Of a DNA stretch of 57,976 nucleotides, positions 8,687-16,700 are shown in pieces; within the stretch, counting starts at the first letter, position 1, and every line of letters begins with the position of its first letter. Origin of the DNA: Pseudomonadota bacterium (GTDB lineage: Bacteria > Myxococcota_A > UBA9042 > GCA-2863065); contig CANMLD010000005.1 in assembly GCA_947498315.1 (NCBI GenBank), forward strand, positions 1-57,976, read 5' to 3'. Both the position numbers and the translations under genes were made by a program. Under the pieces are notes generated by a model. The model was not told where the DNA came from. It did not search any database and saw nothing but the letters and a program-made list of their open reading frames with translations.

Positions 8687-10896
8687 GGCCCCGGAGGGCA
8701 GAGCCGATCGTTCGGGTCGGGGTAGCCTTCGGGCTGATGGCGGTGTTCGCTCTCGGGACGGGCGGGCCGGCCGCGGCCTTGACGCTCACGAAGGTCTCTG
8801 AGACATCCGTTGTCACCGGGATCACGCGACTCCACTACACGACCACCAGCCCGACGACCCACACATGGGTGGTCGTGGTCGACCTATGTAGCGATCGCGT
8901 GCACGTCGCCACGACGAAAGCGCCCAACGCGACCCAGACGCCGGCGACCTGGGGGGCCTCGCAGGGCGTGCGATTGGCGGTCAACGGCGACTTTTACAAG
9001 ACGGGTCCGGTGAGGGTCTACGGTGACGCAGTCGGCGACGGGAACCCATGGCCGGTGTCGCAGACGGGACTTGCTGCGGGCAACTCCACGGAGTGGTTCT
9101 ACAAAGATTATGGGTGGATCGCCTTCGGCCATGATTGGGTCGACTTCACGCACACCAAACAGGTGAAGAACACGTCGGCGACCGCGACCGGCTGGAAGCC
9201 CGATACGGTCGCGCCGGAGATCCGGCCCGGCACACTCTCACTCGTCAGCGGCTTCCCCGAGGTCGTCATCGACGGAGCGGCAGTGACCTGCGCCGACCCG
9301 ACCGCGACGACCTGTTTCCCCGACCGCAGCGACATGCGCGCGAGGCATCCGCGTACGGCGATCGGCCTCACGGCCGACAGGCAGACGCTCATCCTAGCTG
9401 TCGTCGACGGTCGCACGGCGACATCGAAGGGCATGTACGGTACCGAGCTGGCGTCACTCATGAAACAGCTCGGTTCGGATGTCGCGTTCAATCTCGACGG
9501 CGGCGGGTCCAGCCAGCTGTGGGTGAACGGAACGGGGACCGTCAACGACGCTGATGGCAACAACAACGGCAACGGCCTGCGGCCCGTCGCGAACCACCTC
9601 GGCATCCATGGAGGTACAACGACCGGCTGGCCGCTGCGGCCCGGGCACTGTGTCGCAGAGCCTCCTTGCGGCCTCATCGGCCCGGGCGGCGGCATCGTCG
9701 ACAACCTCGACGAGTGCTTCCAGACCTTTGGCCCCGCTCAGTATTGGCGGACGGAGAAAGCGGGGTATGGGGGACAGCTGCGCTGGACGAACGCGTCGTC
9801 CGGGACGGTTCCCTACAACTGGGCTTGGTGGCAGCTGACCTTCGAGGAGGCAGGTCAGTACCGCATTGAGTACTACGCCACCCCGTCCTGGTCGTTGTTT
9901 AAGAATGTGCACTACGGGATCCGGACGGCGGACGGGCTCACCGAGAAGACCATCAACCCGACGGAAGAGTTGGGCTGGACCGCACTCGAGGAGGTGAGCT
10001 TCGCGGCCGGCGGTGGCCAGTGGGTCGCGGTCTACGACGACGCGGGCGGAACGGTCGCGGCGGGCCAGCACCTGACGGCGGACGCCATCCGTCTCGTGCG
10101 CCTCGACCCCTGGTGCGGCGACACCATCTGTAACGGCACCGAGACATGCACCGGCTGCGAGGGCGACTGCGGACCCTGCGAGAGCTGCGGCAATGGCACC
10201 TGCGCGACGAGTGAAGGCTGCGAGGCGTGCCCGCAGGACTGCGGACCCTGCGAGACATGCGGCAATGGCATCTGCGCGGCCAACGAAGGGTGCGACGGGT
10301 GTCCAGAGGATTGCGGAGCCTGCGTTGGATGCGGGGACGCGAACTGCACGGGGAGCAGCGAGGGGTGCGCGGACTGCCCCGACGGCTGCGGGGCTTGTAG
10401 CCCGTGTGGGGACGGCGAGTGCGGCGGTGACGAGGGGTGCCTCACGTGCCCCGACGACTGCGGACTCTGCCCATCGCCTCCCGATCCGGGGAGCGACGCG
10501 GTAGCCGAAGCGGAGGGGGAGCCGGACGCCACGGCGGCCGACGATGAGCCCTTTGACGTTCTGGTCGCGTTCGACGCCCGCGGGGACGCGGACCACGCCG
10601 AACCCGGTCTCGACACCGGGAACCGACTCCAGGACGCCACTCATGCCTCGCAGGACGACGACGTCTCGGCGGTCGACGAGCTCGCCGACGTCCGCGCCCC
10701 CGCAGGGACGGTCGGTGACACCCCTTCGGGTCCCACCCCAGCCCGTGGCTATCCTGCGGCGGCGGACCCCGGGTGTGCTCAGACCATCGGTTCCGGCCCC
10801 GCAGGTTCCCGGACAACTCCCTCGTGCGGCCTCGTCCTGGCGCTCGGTTCCTTGTTCTGGGCCCTGCGCCGCCGCGCCCCGGCTCGACCGGCCTGA
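8683..10896 (+). CDS. Secreted phosphodiester glycosidase (NAGPA-like) with golvesin-like domain, Cys repeats and MYXO-CTERM-like tail
   Basis: About 737 residues from GTG 8683. The signal peptide ends near residue 33 (A-A-A). Residues about 40-310 form a NAGPA/DUF2233 phosphodiester glycosidase domain: V-N-G-D-F-Y, R-T-A-I-G-L, and the hallmark N-L-D-G-G-G-S-S-Q-L. Residues about 335-470 look like a golvesin/Xly-type carbohydrate-binding domain (Y-W-R, G-Y-G-G, W-W-Q-L). Then come five repeats of about 30 residues with the pattern C-G-x-x-x-C-x6-E-G-C-x2-C-x-x-D-C-G-x-C, an acidic linker, and a tail of S-C-G, a hydrophobic helix and R-R-R, matching MYXO-CTERM sorting signals. Family members cleave GlcNAc phosphodiesters or exopolysaccharide phosphodiesters; the substrate here is unknown. 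The start is the least certain part; ATG 8737 is an alternative. Confidence 0.85.
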   Translation: MRPRRAEPIVRVGVAFGLMAVFALGTGGPAAALTLTKVSETSVVTGITRLHYTTTSPTTHTWVVVVDLCSDRVHVATTKAPNATQTPATWGASQGVRLAVNGDFYKTGPVRVYGDAVGDGNPWPVSQTGLAAGNSTEWFYKDYGWIAFGHDWVDFTHTKQVKNTSATATGWKPDTVAPEIRPGTLSLVSGFPEVVIDGAAVTCADPTATTCFPDRSDMRARHPRTAIGLTADRQTLILAVVDGRTATSKGMYGTELASLMKQLGSDVAFNLDGGGSSQLWVNGTGTVNDADGNNNGNGLRPVANHLGIHGGTTTGWPLRPGHCVAEPPCGLIGPGGGIVDNLDECFQTFGPAQYWRTEKAGYGGQLRWTNASSGTVPYNWAWWQLTFEEAGQYRIEYYATPSWSLFKNVHYGIRTADGLTEKTINPTEELGWTALEEVSFAAGGGQWVAVYDDAGGTVAAGQHLTADAIRLVRLDPWCGDTICNGTETCTGCEGDCGPCESCGNGTCATSEGCEACPQDCGPCETCGNGICAANEGCDGCPEDCGACVGCGDANCTGSSEGCADCPDGCGACSPCGDGECGGDEGCLTCPDDCGLCPSPPDPGSDAVAEAEGEPDATAADDEPFDVLVAFDARGDADHAEPGLDTGNRLQDATHASQDDDVSAVDELADVRAPAGTVGDTPSGPTPARGYPAAADPGCAQTIGSGPAGSRTTPSCGLVLALGSLFWALRRRAPARPA

Positions 10897-11191
10897 CTTG
10901 CCGGGCGGCGCGCGCTGATTCGGCCTCGCAGGAGCCTCCGAGAGGGATGGAGCGCAGCCGGACTTCGGGCACTTGCGCGCCTGGGCAGCTACCCCCCGGC
11001 CGGTCCGCTCGTGCGGACTTACCGCCGTACCTCTAGCGGCATTGGCGGCAACGATCTGATCATGTTGTGGACTGGAACCAACGACGACACCATCGCCTCT
11101 CACTACGTGTTGCTGCACCCGGGCGACGCGGGCTCGCCCGACGACGACGACCCGGAGCTCCTGGACCGGGCAATGCCGGCGAACGCCACCT
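10897..11191. other. Gene-free stretch at the edge of a decayed region
   Basis: No supported gene on either strand. Long frames through here are the antisense shadow of the glycosidase gene. It forms the left edge of a graveyard of gene fragments that continues to about 13600. Confidence 0.5.
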
Positions 11192-11275
11192 ATCCTCGGC
11201 GACACGACTGTTGCGGTTCATGATCCGACGATGCTCCTCGTACTGCTCCCACGTGATGTGACCATCATTCGCCCG
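11192..11275 (-). pseudogene. Fragment resembling a large serine recombinase
   Basis: About 28 residues on the minus strand include G-H-I-T-W-E-Q-Y-E-E-H-R-R-I-M-N-R-N, which resembles the G-x-I-S/T-W-E-x-Y-E-x-N-Q-x-x-I-x-x-N block just before the zinc ribbon of resolvase/invertase-type large serine recombinases. Reading frames on both sides are lost. This is a similarity from memory of the family pattern; it suggests a decayed mobile element. Confidence 0.4.
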
Positions 11276-11295
11276 TCCACCGGGTGACGGCCGAG

Positions 11296-11649
11296 CCCGT
11301 GCTCGTGCCTGATCCGGCAGACGCCCTCCGTGCTGACCATGCAGGCGCACACCGGCGCCTCCGGACGGCACTCCCGGCCAAAGAGGCGGCAATCGGTCGG
11401 CTGGAGTTGGCCGGTCATGATAACGCTGCACCGGCAGTCGGCGGCGTTGGCGCGTTCGCTCACGGGGGGGCCGCCGCGAGCTCGGCAGCTCACCTCGCGG
11501 CGGGCGCGCTCCACCACCCGCTCGAGGCGCGCCTGCAGCGCACGCCCGCGCTCGAGGTCACGGAACGTCAGGAACGGTCTAAGTCGATTTAGGTGCCATG
11601 GCCGATCTGGCACTCTACGGCGGATAGGGCCTTCGATTGACTTCGCCAT
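11296..11649 (-). pseudogene. Fragment with the C-terminal Cys motif of HypD
   Basis: Within an open frame starting at 11649, residues about 72-111 read C-x-C then P-T-D-C-R-L-F-G-R-E-C-R-P and C-M-V-S-T-E-G-V-C. This is the C-terminal cysteine motif of HypD, the iron-sulphur scaffold for the Fe(CN)2CO group of NiFe hydrogenase. HypD is about 370 residues; here only about 45 match, and the preceding 70 residues (Arg/Leu-rich) do not. The frame ends at 11218 without known sequence, beside the recombinase-like fragment. No other hydrogenase gene is in the window. Probably a relic; a small stand-alone Cys protein is an alternative. Confidence 0.5.
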
Positions 11650-11798
11650 CCAGACTCAGCGAGACGCGGGGGCCCGAAGGCCCGCGGTATCACCCATCGT
11701 GTGGACTTGAACGACTCCGCACGAGGATGGCCGGCGTGCGGGCAGGCGCGGTGAGCGCCGTTCGGGGCAAGTCCTGAACGACCACGATGGGGCATTGG

Positions 11799-12354
11799 CC
11801 CCGAACCGGTCTCACGCTCTTTGGGGCACCGGGCCCTCACACAGTGCTGGTTTCGAGTTGGCGGGGACGCTCTCGGCTCACGCCGGCTGGCGCGGACGGC
11901 GTAGAGGAAAGCACTACCGGACCTTCGAACAAGGGCCTTCGAACAAGGACCGCCGAACTCGACCTCGAACTCGACGCGTCGGTTCTGCTTCAGAGCCGCG
12001 GGTGCGTCCGAATCTACGAGTGGTTTGGCCTCACCGAAGCCACGCTGCTCGAGGAGCGACGCCGAGATCCCCTTGTTCACGAGGAACTCGTAGACCTGGA
12101 GCGCACGGCAGCGGCGTACGTCCAAAGATCTCGAACCCGAGATCGATGCGCCCGATGATGGCCGCGACGTCGAGCCCGAGGCCGTACGTGAGCTCGTGGC
12201 CGAAGTCTCGGCCGACGAAGCTGACCTCCTCCGTGCGGATTCGAGTGCCGACGTTCAGGGCGAGTGCGACGCGCTCACTGCGGTAGTCGGTGATGAGCCC
12301 AGCGAGGACGCCGAAGCCGGGGTCGCCCATGAACTTCTCTCCATCACCAGTCGG
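11799..12354. repeat. Decayed duplicate of the end of the giant OmpA-type gene and its downstream flank
   Basis: From 11799 to about 11960 the sequence matches 13594-13750 closely, starting CCCCGAACCGGTCTCACG in both. It continues as a copy of the last OmpA codons, then jumps to barrel codons, up to the P-T-G-D-G-E-K-F block ending at 12354. The intact copy (13594 to about 14940) has roughly 0.8 kb more between those points. The copies lie in the same orientation, about 1.8 kb apart, with the toxin-antitoxin pair and fragments between. Confidence 0.9.
11914..12354 (-). pseudogene. Truncated, internally deleted barrel/OmpA remnant
   Basis: Minus-strand reading first gives barrel residues identical or nearly so to the giant protein (P-T-G-D-G-E-K-F-M-G-D-P to F-E-I-F-G-R-T-P-L), then at about 12105 changes frame into R-A-L-Q-V-Y-E-F-L and the end of the OmpA domain, N-R-R-V-E-F. 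The join fuses sequence normally about 0.8 kb apart and is out of frame. Close to the end a roughly 14-base element (CCTTCGAACAAGG type) has duplicated, shifting the frame past the ancestral stop near 11914. There is no start, so no product is expected. Confidence 0.88.
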
Positions 12355-12391
12355 CGGAAGCGCTCCCCCAAGTGACGTTTGGACGAGGCAC

Positions 12392-12778
12392 TCACTCCGA
12401 CAGTGCACGCAACGACGCTGCAATCTGGGCCTTGGTGCTTTCTCCCTTGGCAACGGCCATCGTGAGCTCATAGACGGCCTCGGTGCCGGTCTCGATGGGC
12501 GAGCCGTTCAACTCGAGGAACACGAGCGCCGCGGCGAGTCCGATCCGCTTGTTGCCATCGACGAAGGCGTGGTTCTGAACGAGATGGAAGTGGTACGCAG
12601 CAGCCATCTCGAACAGATCGTTGTGAACGAACTGCCCTGCGAAAGAGGCCTGTGCCTGTGCTACGGCAGATTCCACAAGCGCCGCGTCGCGCAAGCCCGG
12701 GCTGCCGCCAAAGCGCTCGATCTGGAAGGCATGAATCGCGATCACGTCCTCGACGGTGAGGAACACTGGCTCGTTCAC
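12392..12778 (-). CDS. doc: Doc-family (Fic fold) toxin
   Basis: 128 residues, the usual Doc length. The Fic/Doc catalytic motif H-A-F-V-D-G-N-K-R is at about residues 69-77, and the N-terminal L-T-x-x-D-V-I-x-I-H plus G-L-R-D-A-A-L-V-E-S-A-V blocks are typical of the death-on-curing family. Doc kinases phosphorylate elongation factor Tu and stop translation. The GTG start overlaps the antitoxin stop as GTGA, so the two are co-translated. The motif is complete and the toxin looks functional. The partner is of the AbrB type rather than the usual Phd. Confidence 0.92.
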   Translation of the reverse strand: MNEPVFLTVEDVIAIHAFQIERFGGSPGLRDAALVESAVAQAQASFAGQFVHNDLFEMAAAYHFHLVQNHAFVDGNKRIGLAAALVFLELNGSPIETGTEAVYELTMAVAKGESTKAQIAASLRALSE

Positions 12779-12999
12779 TTCGCGAGCTTCTCGAAAGCGG
12801 AGGCGTGGCGTTCGGCGACTCGGAGAGAGGCGGCGCGGACGCGTTCACTGTGAGAGTCGCGCAGTGGGCGAATGATGAGTGCGTCGCCGTCAGTGCTGAT
12901 GTCGAGCGTTGTGTCCTTATCGATGCGCAGCAGCTCGAGCACCGGCCTGTCGATGATCAGTCCGAGGCTGTTGCCAACGACGCTAAGCTTCTTCTGCAC
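12775..12999 (-). CDS. AbrB/MazE-type antitoxin of the Doc module
   Basis: 74 residues from a GTG at 12999 preceded by GGAGG. The N-terminal half has the swapped-hairpin AbrB pattern: V-V-G-N-S-L-G-L-I-I-D-R-P-V-L-E-L-L near 7-24, then D-T-T-L-D-I-S and D-G-D-A-L-I-I-R-P near 35-45. The C-terminal Arg/Glu/Ala-rich helix (about 50-74) would wrap and neutralise the toxin. It should bind the palindrome 30 bases upstream and repress its own operon together with Doc. First gene of the pair. Confidence 0.88.
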   Translation of the reverse strand: MQKKLSVVGNSLGLIIDRPVLELLRIDKDTTLDISTDGDALIIRPLRDSHSERVRAASLRVAERHASAFEKLAK

Positions 13000-13028
13000 T
13001 GTAACCTCCGGCGGCGACCTGTTGGAGT

Positions 13029-13053
13029 GTCGTCATAACTAGGTTATAACGAC
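13029..13053. promoter_or_regulatory. Palindromic operator and probable promoter of the toxin-antitoxin pair
   Basis: Arms GTCGTCATAAC and GTTATAACGAC flank a 3-base centre, with 10 of 11 positions complementary. It lies 30 bases upstream of the antitoxin GTG, and the arms contain TATAAC, a good -10 element. This is the expected position for autoregulation by an AbrB-type antitoxin. Confidence 0.8.
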
Positions 13054-13126
13054 TCGGCGTGAGCATGCAACACTGCCCGCCATTGTGCGCCCCTCCCGTC
13101 ACCCCGAATCCGTCGCTGTTGTGGGG

Positions 13127-13397
13127 CTACGTGGGGGGAGACGAGGCGACGATCTCGACCTTCACCTCCGATGCGTCGCCTCGGCACTCCGCGAGGTCGC
13201 TACTTCGGACCTCCCAGACGGGCACGGCCTCCTTCGGGGGGAGCTCGTCGTCTCGGTCCCGGAACTTCCGGACCCAATCGACGAACGCCGCCACGACGGC
13301 GGGCGGCCGCTTCTTTAGGGAGGATCGCCTTCGGGCTCGGCTTCGCGGCGTCACGCGTGAACAGCAAGTCATCATTTGGAACTTCAACGAGAATCAA
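13127..13397 (-). pseudogene. Possible broken small gene
   Basis: Two minus-strand frames with protein-like composition meet near 13318. The upstream one (from 13397) begins M-I-L-V-E-V-P-N-D-D-L-L-F-T-R-D; the downstream one continues P-A-V-V-A-A-F-V-D-W-V-R-K-F-R-D-R-D-D-E and ends at 13127. A single-base change would join them into a protein of about 90 residues. No family recognised; it may be a decayed partner gene of the toxin-antitoxin region or chance. Confidence 0.3.
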
Positions 13398-13411
13398 CCC
13401 GGCTCGCCTTG

Positions 13412-13579
13412 CCGGGACGACGTCGCGGAGAACTCTGGACTGCCTCGGCGACGCCGCTCGGTACCGTTTCCCGAGTGGTCACGTTCCTCAAGGCGGAGGA
13501 CATGCTCACGCGGGACGCGCAGAAGCGAGTCGTCGCCGTGGACATGCAGGCGCTGCTCGGGCGGTGGTCGCAGGACTAA
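13412..13579 (+). pseudogene. AbiEi-type antitoxin remnant
   Basis: The plus strand encodes a winged-helix pattern: T-S-R-R-T-L-D-C-L in one frame, then after a frame change L-G-T-V-S-R-V-V-T-F-L, R-D-A-Q-K-R-V-V-A-V-D and L-L-G-R-W-S-Q-D. This arrangement is typical of the DNA-binding part of type IV AbiEi-like antitoxins. Full proteins are several times longer and nothing else is present, so it is a relic. Identity is from pattern memory. Confidence 0.4.
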
Positions 13580-13593
13580 GAACTCACGCATGG

Positions 13594-13750
13594 ACCCCGA
13601 ACCGGTCTCACGCCCTTGCGGGCACCGGGCCCTCACGCAGTGCTGGCTTCGAGTTGGCGGGGTGGCTCTCGGCGAGCGCCGGCTGGCGTGAACTGCGTAG
13701 AGGGAAGCTCTACCGCACCTTCGAACAAGGACCGCCGAACTCGACCTCGA
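13594..13750. repeat. Downstream flank of the giant gene, parent of the decayed copy
   Basis: This stretch holds the last codons and the region after the stop (13710) of the giant OmpA-type gene and is the counterpart of 11799-11960. The shared non-coding part shows that the duplicated unit reached beyond the gene. Confidence 0.85.
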
Positions 13751-16700
13751 ACTCGACGCGTCGGTTCTGCTTCAGAGCCGCGGGTGCGTCCGAGTCTACG
13801 AGTGGTTTGGCCTCACCGAAGCCACGCCGCTCGAGGAGCGACGCCGAGATCCCTTTGTTCACGAGGAACTCGTAGACCTGGAGCGCACGGCGGAGGCTGA
13901 GATCGTAGTTCTGCGCGTCGGTGCCTTCGACGCTCGCATGGCCCGAGACGAAGACGTGGAGGAGCGGCGTCTCGTTGTTGACCTGGTACGCGGCGATGGC
14001 GTCAGCGACGTCGTTCAGCGTCGACTGTGACTCGGCGGAGAGCAGGTCTCGGGCCCTCTCGAAGTAGGCTCGGCCGAGCTGGAGACGGCACTGGACGATC
14101 GTCTTGGCGACGGCCACGGTGACTTCGTCCGGGCAGCCGTCGCGGTCCTCGAAGCCGTTGACGGTCTCGGGCTTCTCGGTGCACGCGTCGGCAGAGTCAA
14201 GGATGCCGTCGTGATCGTTGTCGAGCTCGGGGCAGCCGTCCTGGTCCTCGTAGGCGTCGAGATCCTCACGGTCGTTCGGGCAGAGGTCGCGTGCGTCGGC
14301 GATACGGTCGCCGTCGATGTCGCCGTCCGGGCAGCCGTCGTCGTCGTCGATGCCGTTGTTGTCCTCCGGATCGAGTGGGCACTTGTCCGCGACGTCGAGG
14401 AGGTTGTCGCTATCGTTGTCGAGCTCGGGGCAGCCGTCATCGTCGCCGAAGCCGTCCTTGTCTTCGGCCGAGAGCCGGCAGTCGTCCTCGGTGTCGAGGA
14501 TGCCGTCGCCGTCGCTGTCATCATGGCTGGGGGCCCACATCAGGCCGGCGGTGAAGCGGAAGTCCGGCGCGCCGTAGCCTTCGATGAGGCCAGCGCCGAC
14601 GGCGACCTCGAGCCCGAGCCCATCGACGATCCACCACTTCGGCCCCGCGAGCAGCTCGAGGGTCGTATCCTCGACGCTGGAGAAGGGGTCGAGCAGCGGC
14701 GTACGCCCAAAGATCTCGAACCCGAGATCGATGCGCCCGACGATGGCCGCGACGTCGAGCCCAAGGCCGTAGGTGAGCTCGTGGCCGAAGTCCCGGCCGA
14801 GGAAGCTGACCTCCTCTGTTCGGATGCGAGTGCCGACGTTCAGGGCGAGTGCGACGCGCTCACTTCGGTAGTCGGTGATGAGCCCAGCGAGGACGCCGAA
14901 GCCCGGGTCGCCCATGAACTTCTCTCCATCGCCGGTCGGCGCGGTCATACCGAGGAGCAGACCGAGGCCGAAGCCGCCCACGCGGTTGTCGACGATGGTC
15001 CCCCGCAGTCGCACCGAGAGGTCGCCGAGTCCGGCACCGGTGAGCGGCGCAATCGCCGTCACGCCGTCGCCGCTGCCGGTGGTCAGGATGAGCGGGAGCC
15101 CGACGTCGAGCTGAAGCACGTCCCAGAGGCCAATACCGAGGTTGACGTCCGCGATGGACTGAAAGTCGACGATCGACTGCTCGTTACTGCCCACGACGAG
15201 CCGCAAGCTCTGCCTCTCGCCGTGGAAGCGGAGGTGCCCGTACGGCTGCCACTTCGGGGCGACCAGGCTCTGCTCGACCGAGAAGGACCGGAAGCGTCCA
15301 CCCGCGGGCCAGAAGTTCTCGATGTTTACGTTGCCGACGGCCTGCTGGGCCGACGCCGCGTCCGGCAGGCAGAACGCGACGACGAGCAGCGTGCCCGCGT
15401 GGCGAGCTGTGCTGAAACGACGACGACGCAAAAGGAGCGAGAGGGCGACCAGGGCGAGGAGCGCCACGCCGAGGCCGGTGCGCCCACGCGCCCCCGTCCC
15501 GCTTGCAAGATCGCAGCGGAACACGTTGTCACCCGACACGATGGCCTTCGAGAAGTCGTCGTCCGTCACCTTGGGGTCGGTATCGTTGTCGAGCTCGTCT
15601 CCGTCACCGACGCCGCCGCCGTCCGTGTCGAACTTCGTCGGATCCGTCCCGTGAACGTCGAGCTCGAGCTTGTCACTGATGCCATCGCCATCGGTGTCGG
15701 CGCGCGTCGGATCCGTGGGCGAGATCGATGTGCAATCGCGCTCATCAGCCGTGGCTCCCTTACACGGATCCGTCTCCACTATGTCGGGGAGCCCGTCACC
15801 ATCGGTGTCGAGTCGACCGTCCTGCGGGTCGAGCGGATCGGACTCCCCCGCGTCGACGCGGCCATTGCCGTCCTTGTCTTCACCGCCGTCGGTGAGCCCA
15901 TCGTCATCCGTGTCGGCGTTCTTCGGGTCCGTGGTGGCCTTTGGGTCGGCGTCCGGGATGAAGGCTCCCGCGTCGGTGTCAGAGGTGCCCACGGTCTCTC
16001 CGACCTCGGTCCCGTCACCCACGCCGTCGCCATCGGTATCGGCGACGGTCGGTGAGGTTCGCGTCGCAGAGACCTCGAGGCCGTCGGCCAGCCCGTCGTC
16101 GTCGGTGTCCGCGTCGAGAGGATCCGTCCCAAAGGTGTCTTCGGCGTCATCGCTGAGGCCATCACCATCGTCGTCAAGGTCAGCACAGTCGAGAAGCGAG
16201 TCGCCATCGGTGTCAACGACGCCCTGCGCCGGGGGCGTGTCGTCCTTCGAGAGCGGGTTCGTCCCGCAGACGGCTTCGGAGACATCGAGGACGCCATCGC
16301 TGTCATCGTCGTCGTCCGCACAGTCGAGCAGGTCGTCGCTGTCCGTGTCGACGAGCTCGTCGAGGCTCGGCGAGTCCGACGCGTCGAGCGGCGCCGTTCC
16401 ACACAGCGCTTCGACGCCATCGGCGATCCCGTCGCCGTCGCTGTCCACTTCGGCTCCGTCGCACTTCCCGCTCCCGTCCTTGTCTACCGGAGTGGAGGTC
16501 GCGTCGGTTGGGTCGGTGCCGCACTGGCGCTCGACACCATCGTCGGAATCGTCGCCGTCAGTGTCCTTTCGAAGCGGGTTCGTCTCGTCCGAGTCGGCTC
16601 GTCCGTCGCGATCGCGATCTTCGATGGCGTCGCTGAGACCGTCGCCATCGGTGTCAGACTTCGTCGGATCGGAGCCTTGGCACGCGGTCGCTACCCCGTC

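Noticed and set aside
9454..11205. 583-codon minus-strand frame opposite the glycosidase
   Set aside because: Arg/Ala/Gly-rich shadow of the Cys-repeat region with no domain or start site.
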